From positions 1 to 50,259 of the forward strand of contig CAIQNN010000041.1 of NCBI GenBank assembly GCA_903873185.1: DNA of 50,259 nucleotides, given 5' to 3'. The notes under the pieces are model-generated. The model ran no database searches, was not told where the DNA came from, and saw only the letters and a program-made list of their open reading frames with translations. Shown here piece after piece: positions 15,858 to 23,978 of this stretch. The stretch's first letter is position 1, and each line of letters starts with the position of its first letter. This DNA is from an uncultured Actinomycetes bacterium. GTDB taxonomy: Bacteria; Actinomycetota; Actinomycetes; Nanopelagicales; Nanopelagicaceae. The translations under genes were made by a program, and so were the position numbers.

Positions 15858-16652
15858 TCAGTCATCTGTCTCATGTTCTCCGCCCCCAGGAACCGAGCCC
15901 AACTGGCTCGTTGAAGAGGGCCTTGGGCTGGGAGATTTTGAGTGTTCCGACTCAGTTCTAGTTGTTGATGAAGGCCTTGGTGTCGGGGATTTCGAGTGCT
16001 CAGATTCGCCCTCACCCTTATTGCTCCCTGAAATCGATGGCAACGGTTTTGGTGAACCCTCGGCTTTATGGCTCTCCTCGGCAGACCGGCTAGCGCTCAC
16101 CGTTGGTGACTTTTCGTGTTGCTCACTCTCTGAATGAGTCGGCTTTGGATCTGGTTTAACTACGGGAACCGGAACTGGCTCAGCACTCTTTGCCGGAGTC
16201 GGAGTGTTCTTGGAATCCTCAGATGAAGGTTGCGTCGAAGGAGTTTGAGATGGCGTCGAGTCCGAGCTTTTGCTCGTACTTGGCAGCGGTGAAGCTGCCG
16301 GCGTTGAACTTGGACTGGTTGTGTCCGTCGTAAGTGAGGCAATTTTATGGGCAACCGATACCACTGGCTTGGAAACGGTATGAATGAAGCCTTCGATCTG
16401 ATGGCTGACACGTTCTGGGAGCACGCCGGCATAAGCCAGCGACGGGATTGCTAACGCGATGAAAATTGCTGGGAAGGCAATCCCCTTTGTAATCTTTCGC
16501 GCAGCTTTCGGTTTGGCACTTCTAAATGCCACCAAGAGTTCCGAAAGGTCGCTTTCGCGAGCGGTTACTGGTTCGGCAGCAAAGGCTCGAAGTGATTCGA
16601 ATAACGGATCATTAGCGAAATCGTCGGGGGAATTGATTTCATTGTTATTCAT
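15858..16652 (-). CDS. Ser/Thr/Pro-rich single-pass membrane protein, probable ECF partner (anti-sigma-like)
   Basis: 264 residues from ATG 16652; a GTG at 16664 is less likely because the AGGGGG ribosome-binding site would overlap it. A short acidic cytoplasmic part is followed by one membrane helix (around 60-80), then a long low-complexity outside part rich in S, T, P, K, E and H. Two tandem 18-residue units of ESEHSKSP type occur near the end. The gene overlaps the sigma gene by 8 bases, the position of an anti-sigma factor, but no zinc motif is visible. It might instead act as a wall-spanning sensor or glycosylated stalk protein. No close family was recognised. Confidence 0.7.
   Translation of the reverse strand: MNNNEINSPDDFANDPLFESLRAFAAEPVTARESDLSELLVAFRSAKPKAARKITKGIAFPAIFIALAIPSLAYAGVLPERVSHQIEGFIHTVSKPVVSVAHKIASLTTDTTSPSSTPAASPLPSTSKSSDSTPSQTPSTQPSSEDSKNTPTPAKSAEPVPVPVVKPDPKPTHSESEQHEKSPTVSASRSAEESHKAEGSPKPLPSISGSNKGEGESEHSKSPTPRPSSTTRTESEHSKSPSPRPSSTSQLGSVPGGGEHETDD
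15900..16007 (-). repeat. Tandem repeat of 54 bases (two units)
   Basis: Units at 15954-16007 and 15900-15953 each encode 18 residues beginning ESEHSKSP and continuing with a P-R-P-S-S-T segment. They lie inside the Ser/Pro-rich membrane protein. The DNA copies differ at several positions, so the duplication is not recent. Confidence 0.8.
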
Positions 16653-17244
16653 GAGCGGATGCACCCCCTAACGATTCTCTTAAGGTGGCTAGCCCTCGAT
16701 GAGCCAAAACTCGAACTGAATTAGCGTTCTTTCGAACTACCTTTGCCGTCTCTTCCACGGACAAGTCAGAGACAATTCGAAGCAACAAGACTTCACTTTG
16801 TGCCGGGGGTAACTTTTGGATTGCAGCGACGATTCGTCGGACCTCTTCAGTCCCAGCAAATTCTCGCTCTACATTTAAGGCGCTCGGAATCCAGAAAGCT
16901 TCTTCTAACTCTTCCGTTGGTCGCACCTGACGGTCTCGAATTCGCACGGCATCAATAATTCGATGGCGAGCAATCGTGTAAAGCCAGGCCGCAAATTCTG
17001 AGGGGCCGCCTTCGAACTTGCGAAGATCGCGAGCGACGTTAAGCCAGGTCTCCGAGACAATTTCATCGGCGTCGATAGAGCTATTGACTAGCCGAGATTG
17101 GGCGAAGCGAGTCAACTTGGAGTTGTGATGTCGCCAAAGGATGGTAAATCCCGCCTCGTCGCCACGGCGAGCGTTGGCAAGGGCATCACTTAACACCTCC
17201 TCTGGTGAGGGTTTATCTGACCCAAAGGTCGACTGATCGCTCAT
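16645..17244 (-). CDS. ECF RNA polymerase sigma factor
   Basis: 199 residues from ATG 17244, with a G-rich stretch just upstream; a TTG immediately before it (17245-17247) is an alternative. Region 2 is present in DADEIVSETWLNVARDL and AAWLYTIARHRIIDAVR, and region 4 in LPPAQSEVLLLRIVSDLSVEETAKVV. It resembles the general actinobacterial ECF type that pairs with a membrane anti-sigma factor, here the overlapping downstream gene. Regulon and signal are unknown. Confidence 0.9.
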   Translation of the reverse strand: MSDQSTFGSDKPSPEEVLSDALANARRGDEAGFTILWRHHNSKLTRFAQSRLVNSSIDADEIVSETWLNVARDLRKFEGGPSEFAAWLYTIARHRIIDAVRIRDRQVRPTEELEEAFWIPSALNVEREFAGTEEVRRIVAAIQKLPPAQSEVLLLRIVSDLSVEETAKVVRKNANSVRVLAHRGLATLRESLGGASAHE

Positions 17245-17395
17245 CAACCCCCCAAAGTTGAAGCTACAACTCGGTAAGCGTAGGTAACTCTCATTTCATT
17301 ACCCCTTTGCTACCGATTGCGAGTGTGGCGCCAAGAATACGAGAAGCTGGCGCTTGGTTTCGGCGAGTTTGACCTGAGAGTTGGGGTAGTAAAGC

Positions 17396-18034
17396 CTAAG
17401 AATTTGTAAGTAAGGGCAACATGACGGTGTCGACAAAATTGGTGATCTCAGCTTCATTGGGCGAGCGACCTACGAAAGAAATCGAGTGCATCATAAAAGC
17501 CACCGGTAGGTCAACGACCATTGGTGGGATATTTGGCCTGATCTTCCCAGCAGCGATCCCCTCGTTTAAAGATTGCGCCATCGCGGCTTTTCGGGGGTTG
17601 ATGATCTTCTCCTCCGCCGCCTGCTGCAATTTGGGTTCGCGTTGAAATTCCGAGATGCAGCCCGCCATCGCTTGGCCAAGATCTCCGGCAAAGGCAGTTG
17701 CCATGGAATTGATTTTTAGAAGCAACCCAGCCCGAAGATCGGTTAAATCCAGAGGAATTTCGCACTTATTGATCTCGTAATCCAGAGCATCAACAACTAG
17801 GTCAACTTTTGAGGCCCAACGCCGGTAGAGGCTCGCCTTCCCAGTGTGAGCCCTATGGGCAACGGCCTCCAGCGAAAGTGCCGAATAGCCAACCTCTGCC
17901 AAAAGCGAGATTGTCGCCTGAAAGATGGCGGTTAAAAGCGAATCACCGCGCCGACGCATGGGGCAATAGGACTCCTCGGCGAGTTGTTCTAGGGAACGGT
18001 TGCGTTCCTTAACCGGATTTGTTAACCTAACCAT
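17396..18034 (-). CDS. TetR-family transcriptional repressor
   Basis: 212 residues from ATG 18034. An N-terminal TetR helix-turn-helix is visible in LSLEAVAHRAHTGKASLYRRW, followed by a helical ligand-binding domain with a TetR_C-like pattern. The frame is open to 18076, but ATG 18034 leaves the palindrome 18040-18053 upstream of the gene instead of inside it. It is divergent from an EmrB/QacA-type exporter, the common arrangement for a repressor whose drug ligand induces the pump. No ribosome-binding site is seen, so a leaderless transcript is possible. Confidence 0.88.
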   Translation of the reverse strand: MVRLTNPVKERNRSLEQLAEESYCPMRRRGDSLLTAIFQATISLLAEVGYSALSLEAVAHRAHTGKASLYRRWASKVDLVVDALDYEINKCEIPLDLTDLRAGLLLKINSMATAFAGDLGQAMAGCISEFQREPKLQQAAEEKIINPRKAAMAQSLNEGIAAGKIRPNIPPMVVDLPVAFMMHSISFVGRSPNEAEITNFVDTVMLPLLTNS

Positions 18035-18039
18035 ATAGA

Positions 18040-18053
18040 GAACGATACCGTTC
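18040..18053. promoter_or_regulatory. Candidate TetR operator
   Basis: GAACGATACCGTTC has perfect 5-base arms, GAACG and CGTTC. It sits just upstream of the repressor start, in the region shared with the divergent exporter. The size and symmetry fit TetR-family operators. Confidence 0.55.
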
Positions 18054-18123
18054 ATTAACTTAAATTCGCTACACAATGACTACATCAGTTGATATAGCAC
18101 CGAGCAATTAAGGGGCACCACTC

Positions 18124-19587
18124 ATGACCAAAGAACGAATTGAAGATGGACTTGATCCAAATCGTTGGCGCGCACTTCTAGTAATCGCGATCGCATCATT
18201 GATGGTTGTGCTTGATGCCTCCATCGTAAATATCGCACTTCCAAGCGCCCAAAAGGCGCTGCACATTTCAAATGCAAACCGCCAATGGGTTGTGACCGCA
18301 TACTCCCTAGCCTTTGGAAGTCTCCTACTTCTCGGGGGCCGAATCGCGGACTTCGTTGGTCGCAAGAAGATCTTCATCATTGGTCTTCTTGGTTTTGCCG
18401 GCGCATCTGCTTTAGGTGGCATCGCATCAACTCAAGCGCTGCTCTTCGGAGCTCGAGCTTTGCAAGGTGCCTTTGGTGCGCTGCTCGCGCCCGCTGCACT
18501 TTCGCTGATTAACGTAACTTTCTCAATTCCAAAAGAGCGCGCTCGCGCCTTTGGTGTTTATGGCGCAATCTCGGGTGGCGGCGCGGCAATTGGTTTGATT
18601 CTTGGCGGTACCTTGACTGAATATGCCAACTGGCGTTGGTGCTTAGGCGTTAACGTTCCAATTGCGCTAATCGCCGTGGCACTTGCAGTTCCTTTCATTC
18701 ATGAATCAAAGGCTGCCGGAAACCGCAGTTATGACATTCCCGGTGCGATTACCGCAACTTTAGGTTTAGTCTCTTTGGTTTATGGTTTTAGCCAAGCAGC
18801 CACAAAGGGTTGGGGCAACAAGGGAACTTACGAGTTCTTTATTCTGGCAGCAATTCTTTTAGTTGCCTTCATCTTGATTCAAACTCAAGTTAAAAATCCG
18901 CTCCTTCCGCTTAGAGTTTTGACGGAGCGAAATCGCGGTGGCTCTTATATCGCAGCACTCCTAGTAGGTACCGGATTATTTGCAATGTTCCTCTTCTTGA
19001 GCATCTACATGCAGAGCGTCCTTCATTATTCTTCATTGCGTTCCGGCTTCGCATTCTTGCCATTCTCAATGGGCGTAATCATGTTCGCCGGCGTTGCAGC
19101 TCAATTGCTTCCCAAGGTTGGCCCTCGACCTTTGATGACAACAGGGCTGGCTGTTGCAGCAGTAGGACTTCTCTTCCTTTCGAAGATCACTCCTACCTCC
19201 TCATACGCACCCCATATTTTGCCTGCCATGTTAATTATTAGCTCCGGAATGGCGCTCTTCTTTATTCCTAGCGCCAGCACCGGACTTCACAATGCCGGGC
19301 TACATGATGCCGGTGTTGCTAGCGCCATGATTAATACCAGCCAACAAATTGGTGGTTCCCTCGGTGCTGCTTTGCTTAATACGGTTGCTATTAACTCGGC
19401 GACTTCTTATGCAAAGAGCCATGGCGCCCTCGGCAAAGACACGGGCATCTATTCTCAAGTACACGGGTTTTCGATCGCCTTTGAATTTGGCGCCGGCTTC
19501 CTACTACTCGCAGCAATCGTTTCGTTCTTATTCATCAACGTTGGAAAAGATTCCTTGGTTGAGAATGAAATGGCCGCGGTTGGTTAA
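18124..19587 (+). CDS. MFS drug-efflux permease (DHA2, EmrB/QacA type)
   Basis: 487 residues with about 14 hydrophobic segments, the DHA2 layout. Helix 1 carries LMVVLDASIVNIALPSA, the motif that marks drug:proton antiporters of the EmrB/QacA group. The helix 2-3 loop has GGRIADFVGRKK (motif A). It most likely exports toxic organic compounds using the proton gradient. AGGGG precedes the ATG. The divergent TetR gene is the probable regulator. Its stop codon directly abuts the stop of the CopC-like gene on the other strand. Confidence 0.92.
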   Translation: MTKERIEDGLDPNRWRALLVIAIASLMVVLDASIVNIALPSAQKALHISNANRQWVVTAYSLAFGSLLLLGGRIADFVGRKKIFIIGLLGFAGASALGGIASTQALLFGARALQGAFGALLAPAALSLINVTFSIPKERARAFGVYGAISGGGAAIGLILGGTLTEYANWRWCLGVNVPIALIAVALAVPFIHESKAAGNRSYDIPGAITATLGLVSLVYGFSQAATKGWGNKGTYEFFILAAILLVAFILIQTQVKNPLLPLRVLTERNRGGSYIAALLVGTGLFAMFLFLSIYMQSVLHYSSLRSGFAFLPFSMGVIMFAGVAAQLLPKVGPRPLMTTGLAVAAVGLLFLSKITPTSSYAPHILPAMLIISSGMALFFIPSASTGLHNAGLHDAGVASAMINTSQQIGGSLGAALLNTVAINSATSYAKSHGALGKDTGIYSQVHGFSIAFEFGAGFLLLAAIVSFLFINVGKDSLVENEMAAVG

Positions 19588-20121
19588 CTAGTTCGATTCT
19601 CGACGATAAGCCCACCAACCAAACAGGAGGGCGATGACAATCAAAATCGTTGAGCTAGCGAATATCAGCAAGTTTTGATTGCTGCCGTGAGCGTGCACGG
19701 AAGCAACAGCAAGTGGTGAAGAGCTCGGAGTAACCTCCGAGCTCTTTCCATAGGTGAAGGTGTACTCCCCCTCAACAACATGTCCGTCGGCTGCTGCCAC
19801 CCGATAATTGACTAGGACAATCCCTTGGGTTGAATTAGGTAAAAGCGATGAGGTAATTACGCTCTTATCAACTTTGATTGGACCGGTGCTAACGAGCTCC
19901 CCCGCCGCATTTGTCACAGTCAAAAAATTAACTTCTTGCTTGCCAAAGGTTTGAAGGTCCTCCGCGAATGTCAATGAAATATTTTTGGGCCACACTGAAA
20001 CCGAACTATTGACGGCTGGTATCGCCGATGCGAGCGTCGTGTGCGCCTGTGCGGCCGTCGGAAGTGATATCAGCAAAAGAGCGAGGGCGGCAACTACTCG
20101 ACTTGTGCGAATTACTCGCAT
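19588..20121 (-). CDS. copC: CopC-like copper-binding protein with C-terminal membrane anchor
   Basis: 177 residues. A signal peptide is cleaved at AQA|H, leaving His27 as the mature N-terminus. With Asp112 and His114 in the ADGHVVEGEY motif, His27 forms the three-ligand Cu(II) site known in CopC proteins. A linker and one membrane helix (about 152-172) anchor it outside the cell. GGAGG lies 5 bases before the ATG. The CopD membrane partner is absent from the window. It probably binds copper at the cell surface for uptake or buffering. The gene name indicates family only. Confidence 0.85.
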   Translation of the reverse strand: MRVIRTSRVVAALALLLISLPTAAQAHTTLASAIPAVNSSVSVWPKNISLTFAEDLQTFGKQEVNFLTVTNAAGELVSTGPIKVDKSVITSSLLPNSTQGIVLVNYRVAAADGHVVEGEYTFTYGKSSEVTPSSSPLAVASVHAHGSNQNLLIFASSTILIVIALLFGWWAYRRESN

Positions 20122-20214
20122 ATTTTCCTCCGGAGGGCTCTTTGCTAGTGTTCCGCTAGGTCAATCTTACTTAGATGACCCGTCAGCGCCGAAACTCCCT
20201 CGAAAGGTAGACCC

Positions 20215-21063
20215 GTGAAAAGAACACTAACCATTGCTCTTGCCGCCTTAACTGCGATTGGAACTGCCGGGCTGGTAGGACTCTCAACCGCATCAGTAAG
20301 CAACGCCGCCGCCGCTTGTAAGGCTGGCGCCCTTGCTACTGTTAAAACTGGAGTTATCACGGTCGGCACTGACGATCCGGCTTACGGTCCTTGGTTTGAT
20401 AGTAACACACCTTCGAATGGCAAAGGTTTCGAATCTGCTATCGCTTACGCCGTAGCAAAGCAATTAGGTTATCCAGCAGCGAAGGTTGTTTGGGTGAAGG
20501 CTCCTTTCAACACCGTGATTCAACCAGGAAAGAAATCTTTCGACTTCGATATCAACGAAGTATCAATTACCCCAGAACGTAAGAAAGCCGTTGATTTTTC
20601 ATCCGGTTATTACGATGTAGCTCAAGCGCTAATCGCAACTAAAACTTCGAAGATCGCCGGGGCAAAGACTTTGTCTGATCTGGCAAATGCCAAGATTGGC
20701 GCTGCAGTTGGCACCACTTCATACACGACAATTACCAAGACAATTAAGCCAAAGAAAGCACCGGCGGTCTTTGATAACAATGACATCGCCAAGCAATCAT
20801 TAGTTAATGGGCAGATTGATGGGCTCGTTGTTGATCTTCCTACCGCCTTTTACATCACCGCGGCCGAATTGAAGAATGGCATCATCGTCGGCCAGTTCGC
20901 ACCAAAATCCGGAGCGGAGCAATTTGGTTTGGTCCTCTCAAAGGCAAATCCAATCACTGGTTGTGTGACCACCGCAGTTAATGCACTGCGCGCGAATGGC
21001 TCCTTAAAGTCAATCGCCGCCAAGTGGCTGTCAAATACCGCAGGTGCACCTGTTCTGAAGTAA
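20215..21063 (+). CDS. Polar amino acid ABC transporter, substrate-binding protein
   Basis: 282 residues from GTG, with GAAAGG upstream. A signal peptide (about 1-32) ends NAAA with no lipobox. The mature part is an SBP_bac_3 domain: VITVGTDDPAYGPW at the start, the GKGFESAIAYAVAKQLGY segment, and the FDFDINEVSITPERKKAVDFS block where the amino acid carboxylate and amino group are usually held. The solute is probably a polar amino acid or similar small amine. It is the first gene of a three-gene importer with the permease and ATPase. Confidence 0.9.
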   Translation: MKRTLTIALAALTAIGTAGLVGLSTASVSNAAAACKAGALATVKTGVITVGTDDPAYGPWFDSNTPSNGKGFESAIAYAVAKQLGYPAAKVVWVKAPFNTVIQPGKKSFDFDINEVSITPERKKAVDFSSGYYDVAQALIATKTSKIAGAKTLSDLANAKIGAAVGTTSYTTITKTIKPKKAPAVFDNNDIAKQSLVNGQIDGLVVDLPTAFYITAAELKNGIIVGQFAPKSGAEQFGLVLSKANPITGCVTTAVNALRANGSLKSIAAKWLSNTAGAPVLK

Positions 21064-21094
21064 TCTGCTCCCTCACTGATACATCGGAGGCCAG

Positions 21095-21943
21095 ATGTCC
21101 TACCTTCCTTCACCGCTGCGATTGCAGCGGGAGGCGGCTCGACGTTTGGCCTCTCGGCGTTCTACCTGGTTAGCAATCGCAAGCACCACAGTTGTCGGGT
21201 TCATAATTGTCGTCGTAATCTCGGGGGCTCCTGGATTTGATCGAGTTAGAGCCTCTTTTTTCAGCGCCCACTACGCCTGGAGCGCTCTGCCTCACGTGTT
21301 AACTGGTCTCTGGTTGAATCTGCGGGTAATGCTGATTGCCGAAGTATTTGTTTTAATTTTCGGACTCTTGATTGCAATTATTCGAACCTCCAAAAGCCCA
21401 GTCCTCTATCCCCTAAGGCTTATCGCCGCGCTCTACACTGACATTTTCCGCGGCTTGCCACTTCTGCTGGTCTTACTTCTAGTTGGCCTCGGGATACCAG
21501 GTCTACAACTTTCATGGTTACCAAATTCCGCCGTTTTGCTAGGTACTGTTTCCCTGATTCTTACTTACTCCGCATACGTGGCCGAAGTTATTCGCGCCGG
21601 TATCGAGGCAGTAAATCCAGCGCAGCGAATGGCGGCTAGAGCGCTTGGTTTTAGCCAAACTCAGACTCAGCGTTTTGTAATTTTGCCCCAGGCCCTTCGA
21701 AAAGTTACCCCACCATTATTGAATGACCTGGTTTCACTGCAAAAGGATTCAGGTTTGATTTCAGTATTGGGAGCTATTGATGCAATTAGAGCTGCCGGAA
21801 TCGAAACGGCGCAATCATTCAATTTCACCCCGTACTTAGTTGCGGGTGCGCTCTTTGTGGCGCTAACTATTCCGTTAACCAGGTTCACTGATTGGCTAAC
21901 CAAGCGACAAGATCGTGCTCGCCAGCATCAGGGGCAGTGGTAG
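21095..21943 (+). CDS. Polar amino acid ABC transporter, permease
   Basis: 282 residues of the HisM/HisQ type, with about 5-6 membrane helices. The conserved cytoplasmic loop that contacts the ATPase is visible as YVAEVIRAGIEAVNPAQ, followed by AARALGFSQTQ. There is a longer N-terminal arm than usual (about 45 residues). It lies 31 bases after the binding-protein gene and 3 bases before the ATPase gene, so the three are one operon. Confidence 0.92.
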   Translation: MSYLPSPLRLQREAARRLASRRSTWLAIASTTVVGFIIVVVISGAPGFDRVRASFFSAHYAWSALPHVLTGLWLNLRVMLIAEVFVLIFGLLIAIIRTSKSPVLYPLRLIAALYTDIFRGLPLLLVLLLVGLGIPGLQLSWLPNSAVLLGTVSLILTYSAYVAEVIRAGIEAVNPAQRMAARALGFSQTQTQRFVILPQALRKVTPPLLNDLVSLQKDSGLISVLGAIDAIRAAGIETAQSFNFTPYLVAGALFVALTIPLTRFTDWLTKRQDRARQHQGQW

Positions 21944-21946
21944 ACA

Positions 21947-22696
21947 ATGACCAAACTAATGCTCGACATTAGAAACCTTCGCAAGTCTTATGGTGATGAT
22001 TTAGTTATAGAAGATCTCTCAATTTCACTCGCCGAACACAGTGTCAAAGTTTTGATTGGCGCCAGCGGTTCCGGCAAAAGCACGCTCTTGCGCTGCGTAA
22101 ATTTGCTTGAAGCGATCGATGATGGTCAAATATTCTTAGATGGCGAAGATATCTCCGAAGTTGGAGTCAATGCCGATCAAGTTCGTTCTCAAATTGGATC
22201 GGTCTTTCAATCTTTCAATCTCTTTCCACATTTGACCGTGCTTCAGAACATCACTTTGGCGCCGCGATATGTGCATAAGAAATCCCAAGCCGATGCGCAA
22301 GCCGAGGCGATGGCCCTTCTTTCCCGATTTGGACTAAGTGAAAAAGCGAACCAATATCCCGAACTCTTGAGCGGCGGACAGCAACAGCGGGTTGCGATCC
22401 TTCGCGCTGTCATTAACCGTCCGAAAGTTTTGCTGCTAGATGAGGTCACTAGCGCCTTGGATCCAGTATTGATCGCAGAAGTTCTGGCTCTGATTTCCGA
22501 ACTTAAGGAATCGGGAATGACGATGATGATTGCAACCCATGAGATGGGGTTCGCCAGGCAGGTCGCCGATGAAGTTCTCTTTCTTCACAACGGCCGAATT
22601 TGTGAAGTTGGAACTCCGGAGGCGTTGCTCACTAACCCTCAGAGCCCCGAACTATCCGCCTTTTTGACCGCGCTACGTGGCGCCGGGCGGCTCTAG
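21947..22696 (+). CDS. Polar amino acid ABC transporter, ATPase
   Basis: 249 residues with a single ABC domain of the GlnQ/HisP type. Walker A is GASGSGKST, the signature LSGGQQQRVAILRA, Walker B LLLDEVTSALDP, and the switch histidine lies in ATHEMGFA. One unusual point is that the Walker B Asp-Glu is followed by V where P is more common (DEV instead of DEP). It completes the importer, powering uptake through the adjacent permease. Confidence 0.93.
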   Translation: MTKLMLDIRNLRKSYGDDLVIEDLSISLAEHSVKVLIGASGSGKSTLLRCVNLLEAIDDGQIFLDGEDISEVGVNADQVRSQIGSVFQSFNLFPHLTVLQNITLAPRYVHKKSQADAQAEAMALLSRFGLSEKANQYPELLSGGQQQRVAILRAVINRPKVLLLDEVTSALDPVLIAEVLALISELKESGMTMMIATHEMGFARQVADEVLFLHNGRICEVGTPEALLTNPQSPELSAFLTALRGAGRL

Positions 22697-22720
22697 GCAG
22701 ATTCAGGTGGCGAGAGCGAA

Positions 22721-22737
22721 AAAGGTCGGGTACCTTT
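22721..22737. terminator. Weak hairpin after the amino acid importer operon
   Basis: AAAGGT (22721-22726) and ACCTTT (22732-22737) pair around a 5-base loop, 25 bases past the ATPase stop. There is no proper T-tract, so termination would be weak; it may be only a pause site. Confidence 0.35.
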
Positions 22738-22738
22738 C

Positions 22739-22753
22739 TGCAAAGCGTTTGCA
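22739..22753. promoter_or_regulatory. Palindromic operator candidate upstream of the nickel/cobalt permease
   Basis: TGCAAAGCGTTTGCA is a perfect inverted repeat with 6-base arms and a GCG centre, 32 bases before the permease ATG. It resembles LacI-family operators in its TGCAAA/TTTGCA arms. The binding protein is not known. Confidence 0.4.
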
Positions 22754-22785
22754 ACTAGTCAATTAAATCTTAGGGGCGTCAGCCA

Positions 22786-23973
22786 ATGAACGAAGCAGTA
22801 TCGGCATCTCCAATCAAGGCTATGCGAGTCGGCCTTTCTGGCGACGAGCGCCGGCGATTAGCCGCAATGTTTGCCGTGATCTTCTTTCTTTTAATCGGTG
22901 GCACCCTGCTCATGTGGGCAGCCACGTCGGGCCACTACAAACTCTCAGATGGGACCATGTTCGGTTGGGGAACTGGTTTTCTCGCCCTGACCTTGGGTAT
23001 GCGTCACGCATTTGATGCAGATCATATTTCCGCGATCGACAATACAACTCGTAAATTAATGAGCGAAGGGCAGCGCCCAATGGGTGTTGGCTTCTTCTTT
23101 TCGCTCGGTCACTCCTCCGTTGTTACTGCATTGGCCATCCTTCTAAATTTTGGATTAAAGTCGCTAGGTGTCCAAGTAAAGAACGAGAAATCTTCGTTGC
23201 ATCATTACACCGGCTTAATCGGTACCTCAATCAGCGGCACCTTTTTAATGCTTATTGCACTGCTTAACTTGGTAGTTTTGATCTCGGTTGTAAAAGTTTT
23301 CAAACAGATGCGCGAAGGCCAATACGACGAGTCCGAACTCGAGAAGCATCTCAACTCCCGCGGTTTCATGATGCGCTTCTTTGGCCCGATTGCTCGGCGC
23401 ATTGATAGCAGCTGGAAGATGTACCCGTTGGGAATTCTCTTTGGATTAGGTTTCGACACTGCCACTGAAGTTGCTTTACTAGTGCTTGCTGGATCATCAG
23501 TCGTTGCTGGGTTGCCTTGGTGGGCAATCCTAAGTTTGCCAATGCTCTTCGCTGGCGGAATGAGCCTGCTCGATACCATCGATGGTTCATTCATGAACTT
23601 CGCATATGGCTGGGCATTTTCTAGGCCGGTTCGCAAGGTTTACTACAACATTGTGATCACAGGTCTGTCAGTACTCGTAGCAATTTTTATCGGTGGGTTA
23701 GAAGTTGCCCAAGTAATTGCTGGCCAACTAAATCTGACCGGGGGGTTTTGGAATTACGCCCTTCGCTTCAATATCAATAGAGCTGGTTTCATAATCGTGG
23801 CTATGTTCGTTGTAGTTTGGGTTGCGGCCTTAGCCCTTTGGCGCTTTGGCAAGGTCGAACAGCGATGGCATAACAAGGCGCACTCCGCACAGTTGGCGCG
23901 TGGTGAAACAACTGATCACGTAGCGGCTGGAATCGAATTAGGTGCGATCGGTGAAGGCTTTAAAATCGATTAA
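22786..23973 (+). CDS. High-affinity nickel/cobalt permease (NiCoT family)
   Basis: 395 residues with about 8 membrane helices. The family signature RHAFDADHISAIDN (73-86) holds the metal-coordinating His and Asp residues. FSLGHSSVV, GLGFDTATEVALL and GMSLLDTIDG are the other conserved NiCoT motifs. It imports Ni(II) and/or Co(II). No urease, hydrogenase, Ni-superoxide dismutase or cobalamin gene is visible nearby, so the metal choice is open. No cobalamin riboswitch was recognised in the short leader. Confidence 0.92.
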   Translation: MNEAVSASPIKAMRVGLSGDERRRLAAMFAVIFFLLIGGTLLMWAATSGHYKLSDGTMFGWGTGFLALTLGMRHAFDADHISAIDNTTRKLMSEGQRPMGVGFFFSLGHSSVVTALAILLNFGLKSLGVQVKNEKSSLHHYTGLIGTSISGTFLMLIALLNLVVLISVVKVFKQMREGQYDESELEKHLNSRGFMMRFFGPIARRIDSSWKMYPLGILFGLGFDTATEVALLVLAGSSVVAGLPWWAILSLPMLFAGGMSLLDTIDGSFMNFAYGWAFSRPVRKVYYNIVITGLSVLVAIFIGGLEVAQVIAGQLNLTGGFWNYALRFNINRAGFIIVAMFVVVWVAALALWRFGKVEQRWHNKAHSAQLARGETTDHVAAGIELGAIGEGFKID

Positions 23974-23978
23974 TCCGA

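Noticed and set aside
22697-22785. Possible cobalamin or nickel riboswitch before the NiCoT gene
   Set aside because: The gap is under 90 bases, too short for a cobalamin riboswitch, and no B12-box-like motif is visible.
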